Assembly (NCBI GenBank): GCA_028288725.1
Contig: JAQGIC010000002.1
Coordinates: forward strand, 62,001-126,000
Source: Rhodospirillales bacterium
Lineage (GTDB): Bacteria > Pseudomonadota > Alphaproteobacteria > ATCC43930 > CGMCC-115725
Length of the DNA: 64,000 nt
Direction: 5' to 3'
Below the pieces are notes generated by a model. That model was not told the origin of the DNA and ran no database searches. It was given only the letters and a program-made list of their open reading frames with translations. Of this stretch, positions 22,089-32,366 are shown piece by piece; position 1 is the stretch's first letter; each line of letters begins with the position of its first letter. A program made the position numbers and the translations under genes.

Positions 22089-25000
22089 GCCGCGAGCCTC
22101 GTAAAGCCGATCCCACGGTTCTGCACGATACAGAAACCTGGAGCATTGCCGCCCCAGACCGCATCTACCGTGTAGGTGTCGTTTCCGGCGGGCTGCGCTA
22201 CCCAGGTCAGGGTGGCGCAGCCATAAGCGCCCGCGCCGCCCGCGACCGTTGCGGCGCAATTCGCCGCCGCCACCAAGACGCCGGCAGAATTCGACATGCG
22301 CAATTGCATGAACGAGCCGCCCGTGGAGGGGACGCCCAAGCCAAAGAACACGGTCGCGGTGACCAGGAATTTTCGGACACCATTGCCGGCCAGGGTCGGG
22401 CTGGTCTGCCAGTTGAACCATTGGCCTGCGGCGTAGCTATTCGCGATGAGATCGAACTGGGTCGAGAGGTAGTTCTGCTCGATGTCTCCGATCGAGCCCG
22501 GAGACACCTGGGCGGCAGTGATCGTGCCCGCAGCGATCTGGGCCGCCGTGATCGCGTTCGCGGCGATTCGATCTGCCGCGATCGACCCGGCGGCGATATT
22601 CGCGGCGACGATCGTTCCGGCGGCGATCTGCGCCGTGGTGATTGTCCCGGCCGCGATCTGGCTCGCCGTGATCGTATTGGCCGCGATCTGGGCGGCGGCG
22701 ATCGAGCCGGTGACGATCTTCGAGCCGTCGATCACCGTGCCGGAATAGTTCGCGTTGACGCTGGCCGGCCCATAAATCGTGGCAAAGCAGACGGCGCTGT
22801 CGCCTGCTGCTGTCGCGGCCGTGGTCGTCGTCGCGAGGGCGGTCGCGCCCTCGGTCCAATAGACATAGATCACCGACCCGGCATAGGTTGCGCTTCCACT
22901 CGCGACCGCGGCGCTGGTGAGCGTGCCGGCGTCATTGACGTAGGCAACGGAGCCGGCCGTCCAATTGATCGTGTTCGAGCCGGCGGTGGCTGGACTGAAC
23001 TCGAGCCCTGAGATGGTCAAGCCGCGATTGCCGATCGTGATCTTGTTCGCGGCGATCGTGTTGGCGGCAATGGCGCCGCCCTCGATCTTGGTGTTGTCGC
23101 CGCCGTTCTGCCAGCTGGCCAGAGTCGCGGCGCCGGAAATCAGGATCTTGCCCGGTGCGATCAGCGTGCTTCCGGCATTGACGGTCGCCGCAGGGTTGGC
23201 CGCTTGGCTTTCCACGGTGCCGATCGACACTCCAGTCGCGCCGACCGTGATCGTCGCCGGCAGGCTCGTGTTGATGTTGAGCCGATCGCCGGTGATGGTA
23301 CCAGCCTGGATCTTGTCGACGGTGACGGCGCCGGCCGCCAGCAGTGGCGTGGTGATGCCGCCCGCAGTGATGTCGGTCGCCATCGCCTGGATCGTAGTCG
23401 TGGTCGCGCCGGCGTTGGTCGCGGTGTTGTAGCCGCCGGCTATTGCCGACGTGTTCACCGCACGCAGCCAGTAATAGTAGGCCGTGTTTGGCTGCAGCCC
23501 CGAGCGCGTGAAGGCCGAGCCCTTGGTGGTGCCGACCAGGACCGCCTGGGACAGATCGTTGACCAGCGCCTCCCAGACCTCGACGCGGTCGAGATCGGCA
23601 TTCGCCGGGTTCGTCCAGGCAAGAAAGGCTGTGCGCAGCGCTGCGGTCGCGGTCAAAGCGGTACAGATGCCGGGCGCGTTAGCGTTCGCTGCCGCGACTT
23701 GAGCAACTGGCGTGCAATAGGCCGACCACAGGCTGGAACTGTTCTGTGCCCGCACCCGGACCGTATAGCTCGTGCCCGGCACAACGGACGACCAAGCGTA
23801 GCTGTTGCTGCCGGTCGAGAACGCGACATAGCTGCCGTTGCCCTGAGAGGTCAGCTTGATCTCGGCATCGTAGCCGGTCAGGTCGGCCTCGGTGTTGGCC
23901 GTCCAGGCCGCACTGATCGTATTGTTGAAGGTGCCGTCTGGGTTGGCCGTCAAGGCGCTCGACAGCGTCAAGCCAGCCGGGCTGGCCGGCGGCACCGTGT
24001 TGACGGCGAAATTGGCGAGCGCGGTGAGTTCGTTCGAGAAATTCAGGCCGGCCTTGCCGAAAACGTCGTAGGCCGCGACCCGGATATAGGAATTTACCGT
24101 CGTCGAGCACGGAATGGTGACGAAGGTGTTGGGTCCGTCATAGACCAGCGTCGACGGGCCAGGTGTGAAGCCCTCGGCCTGGGATAGGTAGACCTGCACG
24201 CCGGTATAGTCTAGATCGGTCGGCGGCGTGAAGCCCACGAACACGACGCCGACGCCGGATTGCACAGTGAGGTTGGTCGGGACCGCCGGCGGCGGATTGG
24301 TGACGGTCAGGCTGGCCGGTAGCGAACTCTGATTGATCGTGTCGCGCCACGTGACCGTGACGGTGAAACTCCGATGGGGGCCACCCGCGTCGGCCGCGTT
24401 CTTTAAGAAGCCGTAAGTGTAGCTCGGGTCGACCACGGTCTCGGTGCGCAGGAAATTCCCGGCCGAATCGGTGACCTTGACCGCGTAATTCTGGAACCAG
24501 ATGTCCATGTAGCCGGCATTGGCGCCGTCGGAGCCGCCCAGCGCCTCGGACGCGCCATAGGCCGAATTGAGCCGCCAATCGAACTTGGCGTCCGCACCGG
24601 AGAAGACGGTATTATTGCCCTGACCCGCGAGTTCCAGCCCCGTCACCGCGGGCAGCACGATCTTGCTGGTGTCGATGGTGTAGGAGATGTTCGCAGGCGC
24701 GCTGAGATAGCCCAGGCCGACGGCCCAGACCTGTACGGCGTAGGTTCCGGCCTGCACCTGGGGGATGATCGCCGAGAGCAGGCCGCCGGTCTTCGCCGTC
24801 GTCCAGGGGCCGCCATTCAGGCTGTAGGAGACCTGATAGTCGGTCACCCAGCGCGTGCCGGGCGCCGTCCAGTTCAGCTGCAGATCGACCTGCATGCCGA
24901 GGCTGGTGCTGAGCACCCCCTGAGTGATCGTCAGGTTCTGCGGCTGACCGATGAAGGTGCCCGAGCCCGACGGCGTGTAGTTGTAGACCGCGACCGTCGA

Positions 25001-26899
25001 GATATCTTCCTCGGCGCCCTCGTAGATATTGAAGCTGGTGAACTTCAGGAACAGCGGCACGCCGATATAGGCCGGCGGCAGATCGTACTGAAACTGCGTG
25101 CCGTCGAGCCGGGCAAACGGGACGCCCGACGCATGGGCGGCGATGGCCGTGTCATAGAGCCCGCGGCGCAGATAACTCAAGGTGTAGGTGCTGGTGCCGG
25201 TCAGCGTGGCCGTCTCGTAGGCCATCAGCTCTCCGCCAACATAGATCAGCGTGCGGTCCGCGTCGGCATCGGCCTGGGTGCCGGAGGCAAGCGCCAGCCC
25301 GGTCGATTGCGCGATGGTGATGCCCAGGCTCGTGACCGTATCCGGATCGGCCTGAATGGCGATCGCCGAGGTCGTCGTGCCGAGCCGGGCCGGGACCTTG
25401 ATCTCACCGACCCGGCTATAGGTCGTGCCGTCGATCGACAGATGGACCGAACAGCCGCCCCAGTTGGCGCCACCCGAGGCCGCGACCCAGATCTGCTGGT
25501 TGCCCTTGGTCAGGTTGATCGTCGGCTCGAAGATGACCGGGGCGTTGACCGGGCCCGGCGCGATCTCAAAGTCGACCTGGTAGGCCGTCCGGACCGCATG
25601 GGGATAAAGGGTCGCGGTCGCGACGCCGGCCGGAAATTCCTCGGCCTCAATGGTGAGATGGCCGCTCGAATCTTCCTCGATCGAGATGATGCGGACCGGC
25701 GCCTTGTTGAGCCCGAGCACGCTGTCGGTCAGCGTCACCAGATCCATCGGCTCGAGCAGGACGTATTCCCAGCCGAGGGTGAACTTGTAGGTGTTCCGGA
25801 TATAGACCGAGCGCTGCAGGATCAGCTGGGCCGCGATCTTGGCCACATTCGGGTCGCAGATCTCGTGCGCGGTGAACTGATCGGCCGGCAACGCGCCATA
25901 GAGGTCGATCTGCGCCTGGTCCTTGACCTCGACCGGATCGGTCGCATAGGCGTTCGTGCGGTCAAGGATCTCCAGCTTGACCCAGTTCTTGCAGTCGGCC
26001 GGATCCTTGCGGGTGACCTGCACCGGATCGCTCGTCCCGTCGCCGACATAGTCGTCGTCGTCCAGGTCATAGATCGGCGTGACGTTCGGCGTGTAAGTGT
26101 AGCCGTTGCCGGATTGCACCGTGTCGCCGTAGGGCACGACCTTGAGAAGATCGCCCGACATAAAGGCGGCGGAATTGGTGATCTGGAGCCAGCGCGCCAG
26201 CGTCGTGCGCGCGGCCTCCTGGCTCGCCAGACAGACCGACAGCCACAGGCTGTTGGCCATGCAATAGGCCTGGTAGCTGGCCGGACCGGTCTGCAGGGAG
26301 ACCAGATCGATGTTCGCCGACGGGAACCCGACGCCGTATTGGGCATTCGTCAGGTAATCGAGGATCATCTTCGACGGGTCGGCGTCCGGGAGCACCGCCG
26401 GGTTGCCGGTGTTGTAGAAAACGCCCTGGACCTCGACCTTGTGATTCGGCAGGCCGGCCGAGGAGCCCAGATCGTAGTTGGACGAAACCAGCATGGCGGT
26501 CGAGGGATAGGACAGCGCCTGATCCGGGTGCTTGCTGGTCAGGTAGCCCCAGACCGCCTGTGGCGCCGTCCCGGAGAACAGGCTGAAGCCAAGGCTGTAG
26601 GGCGTCGCGGCGGATTTGTTGGCCCAGACCGTCGGCGTGCCGGAAATCGGACCTTCGCAAAGCGAGAGCATGACCGCCGCGGTGTAGGTATAGGAGGACG
26701 AGGACGGCGTGCCGCCTTTGCCGCCCTGCTGCGAGGCATGCTTGATCGCGGTGAAATCGCCGTACCAGATCAGGTTCGGCGCCACGAGCGTCTGGCCGTA
26801 GACGATCGGAATCGCGAGGCCGTTCGCGCTGGTCTGAACCTGTAGATCCGTGAATTGCGGCTTGGCGATGGCGCCTTTAGCGCCGGTCAGTGGGCCCAT
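22085..26899 (-). CDS. Tail tip attachment protein (gpJ-like) with Fn3 domains
   Basis: 1604 residues from ATG 26899, which overlaps the NlpC stop as TAATG and follows GGGAG; an ATG at 26935 is the alternative. The N-terminal third (PIVYGQTLVAPNLIWYGDF) is the hub part of GTA/J-like tip proteins, including a long beta-rich region. The middle has several fibronectin-III-like modules (for example around LQLNWTAPGTRWVTDYQVSY). The C-terminus carries a pentad repeat and a jelly-roll-like end. It probably binds the host receptor and caps the tail tube. Confidence 0.88.
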   Translation of the reverse strand: MGPLTGAKGAIAKPQFTDLQVQTSANGLAIPIVYGQTLVAPNLIWYGDFTAIKHASQQGGKGGTPSSSSYTYTAAVMLSLCEGPISGTPTVWANKSAATPYSLGFSLFSGTAPQAVWGYLTSKHPDQALSYPSTAMLVSSNYDLGSSAGLPNHKVEVQGVFYNTGNPAVLPDADPSKMILDYLTNAQYGVGFPSANIDLVSLQTGPASYQAYCMANSLWLSVCLASQEAARTTLARWLQITNSAAFMSGDLLKVVPYGDTVQSGNGYTYTPNVTPIYDLDDDDYVGDGTSDPVQVTRKDPADCKNWVKLEILDRTNAYATDPVEVKDQAQIDLYGALPADQFTAHEICDPNVAKIAAQLILQRSVYIRNTYKFTLGWEYVLLEPMDLVTLTDSVLGLNKAPVRIISIEEDSSGHLTIEAEEFPAGVATATLYPHAVRTAYQVDFEIAPGPVNAPVIFEPTINLTKGNQQIWVAASGGANWGGCSVHLSIDGTTYSRVGEIKVPARLGTTTSAIAIQADPDTVTSLGITIAQSTGLALASGTQADADADRTLIYVGGELMAYETATLTGTSTYTLSYLRRGLYDTAIAAHASGVPFARLDGTQFQYDLPPAYIGVPLFLKFTSFNIYEGAEEDISTVAVYNYTPSGSGTFIGQPQNLTITQGVLSTSLGMQVDLQLNWTAPGTRWVTDYQVSYSLNGGPWTTAKTGGLLSAIIPQVQAGTYAVQVWAVGLGYLSAPANISYTIDTSKIVLPAVTGLELAGQGNNTVFSGADAKFDWRLNSAYGASEALGGSDGANAGYMDIWFQNYAVKVTDSAGNFLRTETVVDPSYTYGFLKNAADAGGPHRSFTVTVTWRDTINQSSLPASLTVTNPPPAVPTNLTVQSGVGVVFVGFTPPTDLDYTGVQVYLSQAEGFTPGPSTLVYDGPNTFVTIPCSTTVNSYIRVAAYDVFGKAGLNFSNELTALANFAVNTVPPASPAGLTLSSALTANPDGTFNNTISAAWTANTEADLTGYDAEIKLTSQGNGSYVAFSTGSNSYAWSSVVPGTSYTVRVRAQNSSSLWSAYCTPVAQVAAANANAPGICTALTATAALRTAFLAWTNPANADLDRVEVWEALVNDLSQAVLVGTTKGSAFTRSGLQPNTAYYYWLRAVNTSAIAGGYNTATNAGATTTTIQAMATDITAGGITTPLLAAGAVTVDKIQAGTITGDRLNINTSLPATITVGATGVSIGTVESQAANPAATVNAGSTLIAPGKILISGAATLASWQNGGDNTKIEGGAIAANTIAANKITIGNRGLTISGLEFSPATAGSNTINWTAGSVAYVNDAGTLTSAAVASGSATYAGSVIYVYWTEGATALATTTTAATAAGDSAVCFATIYGPASVNANYSGTVIDGSKIVTGSIAAAQIAANTITASQIAAGTITTAQIAAGTIVAANIAAGSIAADRIAANAITAAQIAAGTITAAQVSPGSIGDIEQNYLSTQFDLIANSYAAGQWFNWQTSPTLAGNGVRKFLVTATVFFGLGVPSTGGSFMQLRMSNSAGVLVAAANCAATVAGGAGAYGCATLTWVAQPAGNDTYTVDAVWGGNAPGFCIVQNRGIGFTRLAA
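22490..22710 (-). repeat. Pentad repeat (xxIxx) tract inside the tail tip gene
   Basis: About 15 consecutive five-residue units with Ile/Val in the middle (GSIAA AQIAA NTITA SQIAA ...) translate from a 30-base DNA period. Pentad beta-helix tracts of this kind are known from J-like tip proteins. Confidence 0.8.
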
Positions 26900-27456
26900 T
26901 AGATTGCTCCCACTAGACTGCTGGCCGCCGGCCAAAGACTGAAGAAGCGCGGCGTGCGGGATGCGAGCGGCTCGTCGCGTGTCGCGATCGAGGCGATGCA
27001 GCCGACGCGCAGCTGCGCATGGATGACGGACGGCCAGTCGAGCACGATCGCGGAATGGCTGCGGGTCAGGCCGAACCGATAGAGGGCGATGTCCCCGACC
27101 CCGGGCGTCTCGACCTCATGCGCATAGGCGAGCACGGCGTCGAGGTAACGCTCGGTCGCCTGATGCATGTGCCAGTCGGACGGGTATGGCCTCGGATCGA
27201 AGGCCGGCACCATTCCGGTGTCCACGAAGATGCGGACCAGGATCATCGCGCAGTCGACGCCGACACCCTTGATGTCGGCGCAATGGTGGTAGGGCGTGCC
27301 GATCCAGGAGCCCGCTTCGGCCGCGACGGCGCAGCGCTGCATCCGTTCGATCTCTTCCGGCGGATAGGCTGCGTCGCCGCCCATGCCGCCGCGCGGACGC
27401 GCCAAGGCGGCCCATCCGGCCGGTGACCGTGGGTTCGAGCCGCCGAACATGCCCAT
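26899..27456 (-). CDS. NlpC/P60-type tail peptidase
   Basis: 185 residues. Cys69 in GVDCAMILVRIF and His134 in RSHSAIVLD match the NlpC/P60 catalytic Cys-His pair; a third polar residue follows in HAQLR. It belongs to the GTA-like tail tip set and probably cuts peptidoglycan during DNA entry. The TAATG overlap links it to the tip protein. Confidence 0.85.
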   Translation of the reverse strand: MGMFGGSNPRSPAGWAALARPRGGMGGDAAYPPEEIERMQRCAVAAEAGSWIGTPYHHCADIKGVGVDCAMILVRIFVDTGMVPAFDPRPYPSDWHMHQATERYLDAVLAYAHEVETPGVGDIALYRFGLTRSHSAIVLDWPSVIHAQLRVGCIASIATRDEPLASRTPRFFSLWPAASSLVGAI

Positions 27457-27458
27457 CG

Positions 27459-28361
27459 TCAGTAGGCCGTCTCAGCCGCCGGCGTGTAGGGGAACGACCG
27501 GTTGTTCGCCAGATTGTTGAACCGGTTCGTGCAGGTCGCCTTGGTCTTGTCGCAGCCCGGGTAGATCGTGAACGTGTCCCCCGCCAGGGGCGGATAGTCG
27601 AGCGGATAGACGAGACCGACCGCCGATGGCGAGGCGTTCGCGACCGCGCGGATCGTGCGCGTGACGCCGGCATTCTGCCCGGAGGTGAAAATCACGGTCC
27701 CTTGGACGAAGATCTGCAGGCCCTCGGTGTTGCCGGCCAGTGCCGCGGGCAGTGGCGGCGTCCAGGACGCGACATGGAAGGTGCTGGTGGTCGAAGTGCC
27801 GGTGACCGACCAGTTGATGGCGTAGTTGGCTTTGACCAGTCCGCAGCCGGAGTCGTAGAGGCCGTGGATGCAGCCGGTCTGATAGGTATTGCGCGGCATC
27901 AGCGTGTCGAGCAGCAGCGGCAACGACTTGACCCTGATCTGAGCGTCCATCCGCCCGACCTGGTCGATCGTCGATATCCTCCCCCCGAACAGCGGCACGA
28001 CGCCGACCGGCGCGGCCGTGAAAGAGGTGTAGAAGGCCCGGCTCCGGCGCAAATAGCAGCCGTCGAAGACGCCCGCCCGGAGCGCATGGGCCCAACTCAA
28101 GCCCTTGACCGTATCGGTCGGCGCGTAGGAGAGATTGATGGTCTGCTCGTCGACATCGAGCCCAATGGCGATCTTATAGCGCATCCCGTCGAACCGGACC
28201 TGATCGGCGCGATAGAGCGTGCCGCCGACGGTGAGCGAGATATCCTTGTCGGTGAAGGACAGCACCGTGCCGTCGGCGAGCGTGAAGCTGAACAGATCGG
28301 CATAGAGGAATTGATCGCTGCTCGCCAACAGCGAGATCAAGGCGCCGGATGCGGTCTTCAT
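27459..28361 (-). CDS. Tail hub protein (DUF2163 / BR0599-like)
   Basis: 300 residues. The N-terminal half is DUF2163-like (DQFLYADLFSFTLADGTVLSFTDKDI). The C-terminal half has GCDKTKATCTNRFNNLANNRSF, the Cys-containing end known from BR0599-type tail proteins. Order DUF2460-DUF2163-NlpC-J matches the gene transfer agent tail tip. ATGA overlap with the upstream gene. Confidence 0.88.
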   Translation of the reverse strand: MKTASGALISLLASSDQFLYADLFSFTLADGTVLSFTDKDISLTVGGTLYRADQVRFDGMRYKIAIGLDVDEQTINLSYAPTDTVKGLSWAHALRAGVFDGCYLRRSRAFYTSFTAAPVGVVPLFGGRISTIDQVGRMDAQIRVKSLPLLLDTLMPRNTYQTGCIHGLYDSGCGLVKANYAINWSVTGTSTTSTFHVASWTPPLPAALAGNTEGLQIFVQGTVIFTSGQNAGVTRTIRAVANASPSAVGLVYPLDYPPLAGDTFTIYPGCDKTKATCTNRFNNLANNRSFPYTPAAETAY

Positions 28362-28957
28362 GGTTTCACGCTGACGAATTTGCAGCTCTTAAGGGTCCAG
28401 AGCTGATCCATGAAGTTCTCGTAGTCATGCACGTCGTCCGAAAACCGGCAGACGAAGTAATATTGCAGGTTCGTCACCAGGATCTGCTGACCCGCCCCCG
28501 GCGCGGCCGAAAAGGTCAGCGTGTTCGGCAGGGTGATGCCCCAGGTATTTGTCGCCTGCAGCGCCCCGTTTACGTAGACGCTGGGTTGATTCGCCGCCTG
28601 CCCGATCGGCTCGACCCAACCGCCGACGGCGCGCACGAGGGTGAAGCTGGTCGTGACCCCGTCACCGGTCGCGATGACCTGCGAGGCGACGGTGTTGTCA
28701 GTCGGGTCGGTGAAGAGGAAGCTGTCGAACGAACCCTGCCGCTGAAGAAAGAACCCCATCAGGGTCTGGAGTTCGACATAGACCTGGGATGCGCGCAGCG
28801 CCTCATAGGTCAGTTCGAACTCATAGAGCGGATAGGCATAATTCGCGGCGCGCACCTCGCGGCCGGACGTGCGCTTGGAGATGCGGGTCGAGAAGGTCGG
28901 GCGCTTGAAGGTCGACCAGGAAAGACTTGGCAGCGTCGGAAAGATCGCGTTGCTCAT
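28358..28957 (-). CDS. Distal tail protein (DUF2460)
   Basis: 199 residues starting MSNAIFPTLPSLSWSTFKRP, with FSTRISKRTSGREVR and YPLYEFELTYE, the DUF2460 signature. It connects the tail tube end to the hub in GTA-like tips. Confidence 0.9.
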   Translation of the reverse strand: MSNAIFPTLPSLSWSTFKRPTFSTRISKRTSGREVRAANYAYPLYEFELTYEALRASQVYVELQTLMGFFLQRQGSFDSFLFTDPTDNTVASQVIATGDGVTTSFTLVRAVGGWVEPIGQAANQPSVYVNGALQATNTWGITLPNTLTFSAAPGAGQQILVTNLQYYFVCRFSDDVHDYENFMDQLWTLKSCKFVSVKP

Positions 28958-28960
28958 GGC

Positions 28961-31900
28961 CTAGCCCCGCGCCACGAGCTTGCCGTTGCGCTGCCAGTTT
29001 TGGACATTCTTGATGAAGGTGTCCTGATGCTGTTGCAGCATCCGGTCGACCCCGGTGGAATCTACTGCCGAGACGCTGGGCGCGAAGTGGAAATGCGTGT
29101 CGCCTGCTGCGCCGGAGGGGGCGCCGGGCGCGCTATGAGGGGCCGCGCCGTCATTGGCGACGGGGGACGACGCCATGCCGTAGCCGCCGGCACCGGTCGA
29201 CACGCCGAACGAACCGATGATCTGGCCCAGGCCCTTGGCATAGGCCGCAGGCAGCACGCTCTCCTGCTTGTGCAGGATTGCCGGCATGCCGTCGTAGGGG
29301 ACGCTGGCCATGCCACCCGCGGCCGAGGCAATCGGCACGAACGCCAAGACTTCCCCCATGGCCGTCGCCGCGGCGGCCGGCGCCAGCTCGGGACCAACAA
29401 CCGGAATAGCCGCGGTCGCGGCGAAGGCGTTCGCGGCGGCCACACCGGAGGCGGATGTCACTTGCGCGGCGCCAGAGGCTCCGCCCTCCGCGATCGTGAT
29501 CGCGGTCTTACCGGTTTCCAGCCCCATCCAAGCCGCCAGTTGCTTGACCACCATCGATATGATGCCGTCGCCGCTGGACTGGGCGACCGCATCGCGCACC
29601 GCCGTATTGGCGACCGTGGACGCGGTCATGCCGGTCTCGGTCTCGGCCCAGGCCAGGGCCTTTTGCAGGGCCCAGGTCAGGGCGTGCTGAACCTGCTGCT
29701 CACCAAATTGCGTTGCGGCGGCAGCGAAGCTCGCCTGCCCCTTCGCCATCGACATGATCGAACCGGAGGCGCTGCTGGCGATCGACTGGTTTACCTTCTC
29801 CCAGTTCTTTTGAGACTGGGCGGCGTCCTTCTTGTCCGCGGTCGCCAGCTCGTTATCGAGCTTCATCATATCGGCGTTGTGCTTGAGCTTCAGCTGATAG
29901 AGCTTATCGTAGGTCTTCAGCTGATCGGCGGCCGAGCGGTCCTGCAGCGCGTACTCGTCCTCGATCGTCTTCAAGTCGAGCTGGTAGGATTCGTCGGCGA
30001 ACTTCTTGAGCGCCTCGAATTTCTGCTGGTTGGTCAGCTTGCCGGCCTCGACCTCGGCATTGAGCCGGTCTTTTTCGGCCAGCAACTCGGTCTTGGCGGA
30101 TTGAGCGAGGTTGTTCGCCCATTCGGCCGCCATGGTGTTTTTCTGCTGCAACTCCTCGCGGTCTATTTCGGCGAGTTTCGCCTTCACGGCTCGATATTCG
30201 TCCAGTTCGGTCTTGCCGGCGCCGCGCAGGATTTCGAGCTGCTGGTTGACCAGCGCCCGGCGCTGATCGAAATCGTTCTTCGCAAGCTTCTCCTGGTCGT
30301 TCAGCTGATTGATGCGGATCTGGGTCGACTTGTCGGCCGCCTGCTGCTCCAGTTCGGTCAGCTTGAGCTTTTCCTGGCCGATCTGGTCGGCGCCGATGTC
30401 GCCGGCGGCCTTGAGCTTGGCGATCAGATCCTTCTGGATCTGGATCCGACGCCCCATGCTGTCCTTGGCCGCCGCTTCCTGGTCGCGGAAACCTTCCACC
30501 GCCTGCTTCAGGATCGCCTTGTTCTGTTCCTGCTCGGCAATGGCGATCTGGGCGTGCGAGCGGATGACCTGGGCGCTCTCGTCCCCGCCGGAGTACCGCT
30601 TCATCTCCTCGTAGAGCCGCCGCGCCGCGGTGACGCGAGTTTCGCTGCCGGTCTTCGCCGCGGCGACCTCGGAGCGGATCCGCTCGAGCGTCGCCTCATG
30701 CGCCTGGATCTCTTCCGGGGTATGGAGCGCGTTGAGCTTGATCCTCGCCGCCGCCAGGGCGGACGCCGCATAGGACTTCTCGGCCTCGGTCCCGGTCTCG
30801 TCGGCGGCGGTGACGGCCGCCTGCATGGCGGCGACCTGGCCCATCAGTGCATTGCGCTCGATCAGAGCCGTATTGAGCTTGTCAGCGATCTCGGCGCGCT
30901 GGTGATCGGCCGGGTCTTCGGCCTGCTTGCCCTTGTTCGGGTCCGGCGCGGTGTTGACGGGCATCGGCGCCGACTGAGCCGTGCCGGGAGCCCCCGCCAT
31001 CTCGCCATTGCCGAGCGATCCAAGCAGGCTCGCCCAGGTCGCCTTCACCTTCGCCATATGGTCTTCGAACTGCGGCAGCGTGCGGGAATTCATCCCGTCG
31101 ATCACCATGCCGAACGCCTTGAGATCATCGCCGCCCTGCGCCGCACCGCGCGCGAGCAAGGTCTGCGGGCCGGTGATCAGGCCAAGCTTGATGGCATAGT
31201 CGACCGCGGCCTTGGACGAGCCGGAAAACAGCTCGACCATCTTCTTGGCCGTTTCCTCGGCCGAGAGATCGCCCATCTTGAACTTGGCGGCCGTCAGCTT
31301 TTCCAGGCTGGCGCGCATCTCGTTCGTAATGTTGGGAATACCTGAGATCGCGGCTTTTACCGCGATCGCGTCGCCGGTCCAGAGATGGAACTGGTCGCGC
31401 AGATCGCCGATGCCCTTGCGCTGGCCCTCCAGAGAGAAATCCGCGCCGCGGCCGAGTTCCGCATAGTTGGTCTGGATCGACGAGAGCGCGTTGTGCATCT
31501 CGACCAGCTTCATCACCAGGATGCCGACGGCGGCGGCCCCCGCGATCGCAACGACACCAAAGGCGCCGCCGCTTTGGACGGCAGCTTTGCCGGACGCATC
31601 CATGTTGGCATAGGCCTGCGCCAGGCGGGCGCTTTCCATTGCCAGCAGGCGGATCGGCGAGGCGCCGGCGGCGAGACCGTCCGCGACGGCGCGACCGGAA
31701 TGCTCCAGCTCCATGAAGGACGCGCGGTTCTTGGCGAACACGCTGTCGGTCTCGGCGCCGTGCGTCTTGATCTGGGCGGTGAGCGCCTTGACGGCGGCGC
31801 TCTGCTGGATGGCTGCGGTCGCGGCCAGGTTCAGATTCTTGGCGGCCTCGGACGTCGGCGGCCCGACCTGCAACGCCGCGTTGGCGAGGCTGGTCATTTC

Positions 31901-31999
31901 CTTGGTCGTCTGGCGCAACTGCGCCTGGGCGATGGCGCATTGGACTTTCAGGCTTGTGACATCGGCGGAGATGACGACGCCCAGCGAAGTCTCGGTCAT
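28961..31999 (-). CDS. Tape measure protein
   Basis: 1012 residues, mostly long heptad coiled coil, with a hydrophobic span at about 145-165 and hydrophobic Gly/Ala stretches near the C-terminus. Length and position between the chaperone pair and the distal tail protein identify it. It should set tail length. GGGAG precedes the ATG. No peptidase domain is evident. Confidence 0.9.
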   Translation of the reverse strand: MTETSLGVVISADVTSLKVQCAIAQAQLRQTTKEMTSLANAALQVGPPTSEAAKNLNLAATAAIQQSAAVKALTAQIKTHGAETDSVFAKNRASFMELEHSGRAVADGLAAGASPIRLLAMESARLAQAYANMDASGKAAVQSGGAFGVVAIAGAAAVGILVMKLVEMHNALSSIQTNYAELGRGADFSLEGQRKGIGDLRDQFHLWTGDAIAVKAAISGIPNITNEMRASLEKLTAAKFKMGDLSAEETAKKMVELFSGSSKAAVDYAIKLGLITGPQTLLARGAAQGGDDLKAFGMVIDGMNSRTLPQFEDHMAKVKATWASLLGSLGNGEMAGAPGTAQSAPMPVNTAPDPNKGKQAEDPADHQRAEIADKLNTALIERNALMGQVAAMQAAVTAADETGTEAEKSYAASALAAARIKLNALHTPEEIQAHEATLERIRSEVAAAKTGSETRVTAARRLYEEMKRYSGGDESAQVIRSHAQIAIAEQEQNKAILKQAVEGFRDQEAAAKDSMGRRIQIQKDLIAKLKAAGDIGADQIGQEKLKLTELEQQAADKSTQIRINQLNDQEKLAKNDFDQRRALVNQQLEILRGAGKTELDEYRAVKAKLAEIDREELQQKNTMAAEWANNLAQSAKTELLAEKDRLNAEVEAGKLTNQQKFEALKKFADESYQLDLKTIEDEYALQDRSAADQLKTYDKLYQLKLKHNADMMKLDNELATADKKDAAQSQKNWEKVNQSIASSASGSIMSMAKGQASFAAAATQFGEQQVQHALTWALQKALAWAETETGMTASTVANTAVRDAVAQSSGDGIISMVVKQLAAWMGLETGKTAITIAEGGASGAAQVTSASGVAAANAFAATAAIPVVGPELAPAAAATAMGEVLAFVPIASAAGGMASVPYDGMPAILHKQESVLPAAYAKGLGQIIGSFGVSTGAGGYGMASSPVANDGAAPHSAPGAPSGAAGDTHFHFAPSVSAVDSTGVDRMLQQHQDTFIKNVQNWQRNGKLVARG

Positions 32000-32045
32000 C
32001 GCATTCTCCCAAACAGATCAGGGCGCCCCGCGGGAGCGCCCTGAA

Positions 32046-32366
32046 TCATGCCTCTTGTCCGGCGGTGGCCTTGTCGAGCGCGGCTTTGAGATCTACCGGC
32101 ATGACGTCGATATCCCGGCCGCCGGCGCCGCGCTGCTTCGGTCGCTTTCCGACCTTGAAATATGCCGCGACCATTTCTTCGGTGGTCGGATGGTCGGCCC
32201 ACACCCGGCATTGGGTGTAGTACATCGGCAGCGTCCACCGCTCCCAGATCAGGGAGGGTGAACTGCCTTCCATGCCGCGCGCGGCCAGGAAATGGACGAT
32301 GTAGTCTAGGTCGATGGGTTCTCCGCCGGCAGCGCTGGATCTCCCGCCGGCACCGGCTCCAAAGGG
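32046..32366 (-). CDS. Tail assembly chaperone, -1 frame extension (gpT-like)
   Basis: The -1 frame is open without a stop from the slippery site to 32046. It reads PFGAGAGGRSSAAGGE, then PIDLDYIVHFLAARGMEG and SSPSLIWERW, ending with the basic VGKRPKQRGAGG region, the usual second-domain content of gpGT fusions. An internal ATG at 32273 lacks a clear ribosome site and would lose the conserved start, so fusion by frameshift is preferred. Confidence 0.8.
   Translation of the reverse strand, partial: PFGAGAGGRSSAAGGEPIDLDYIVHFLAARGMEGSSPSLIWERWTLPMYYTQCRVWADHPTTEEMVAAYFKVGKRPKQRGAGGRDIDVMPVDLKAALDKATAGQEA

Noticed and set aside
27425-27440. GGTTCGAGCC, resembling a tRNA T-loop
   Set aside because: It lies inside the NlpC gene coding sequence and no acceptor or anticodon stems flank it.
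28349-31345. A 998-codon open frame on the plus strand opposite the tape measure gene
   Set aside because: It mirrors the codon pattern of the leftward tape measure gene in high-GC DNA, has no recognisable domain and lacks neighbours on that strand.
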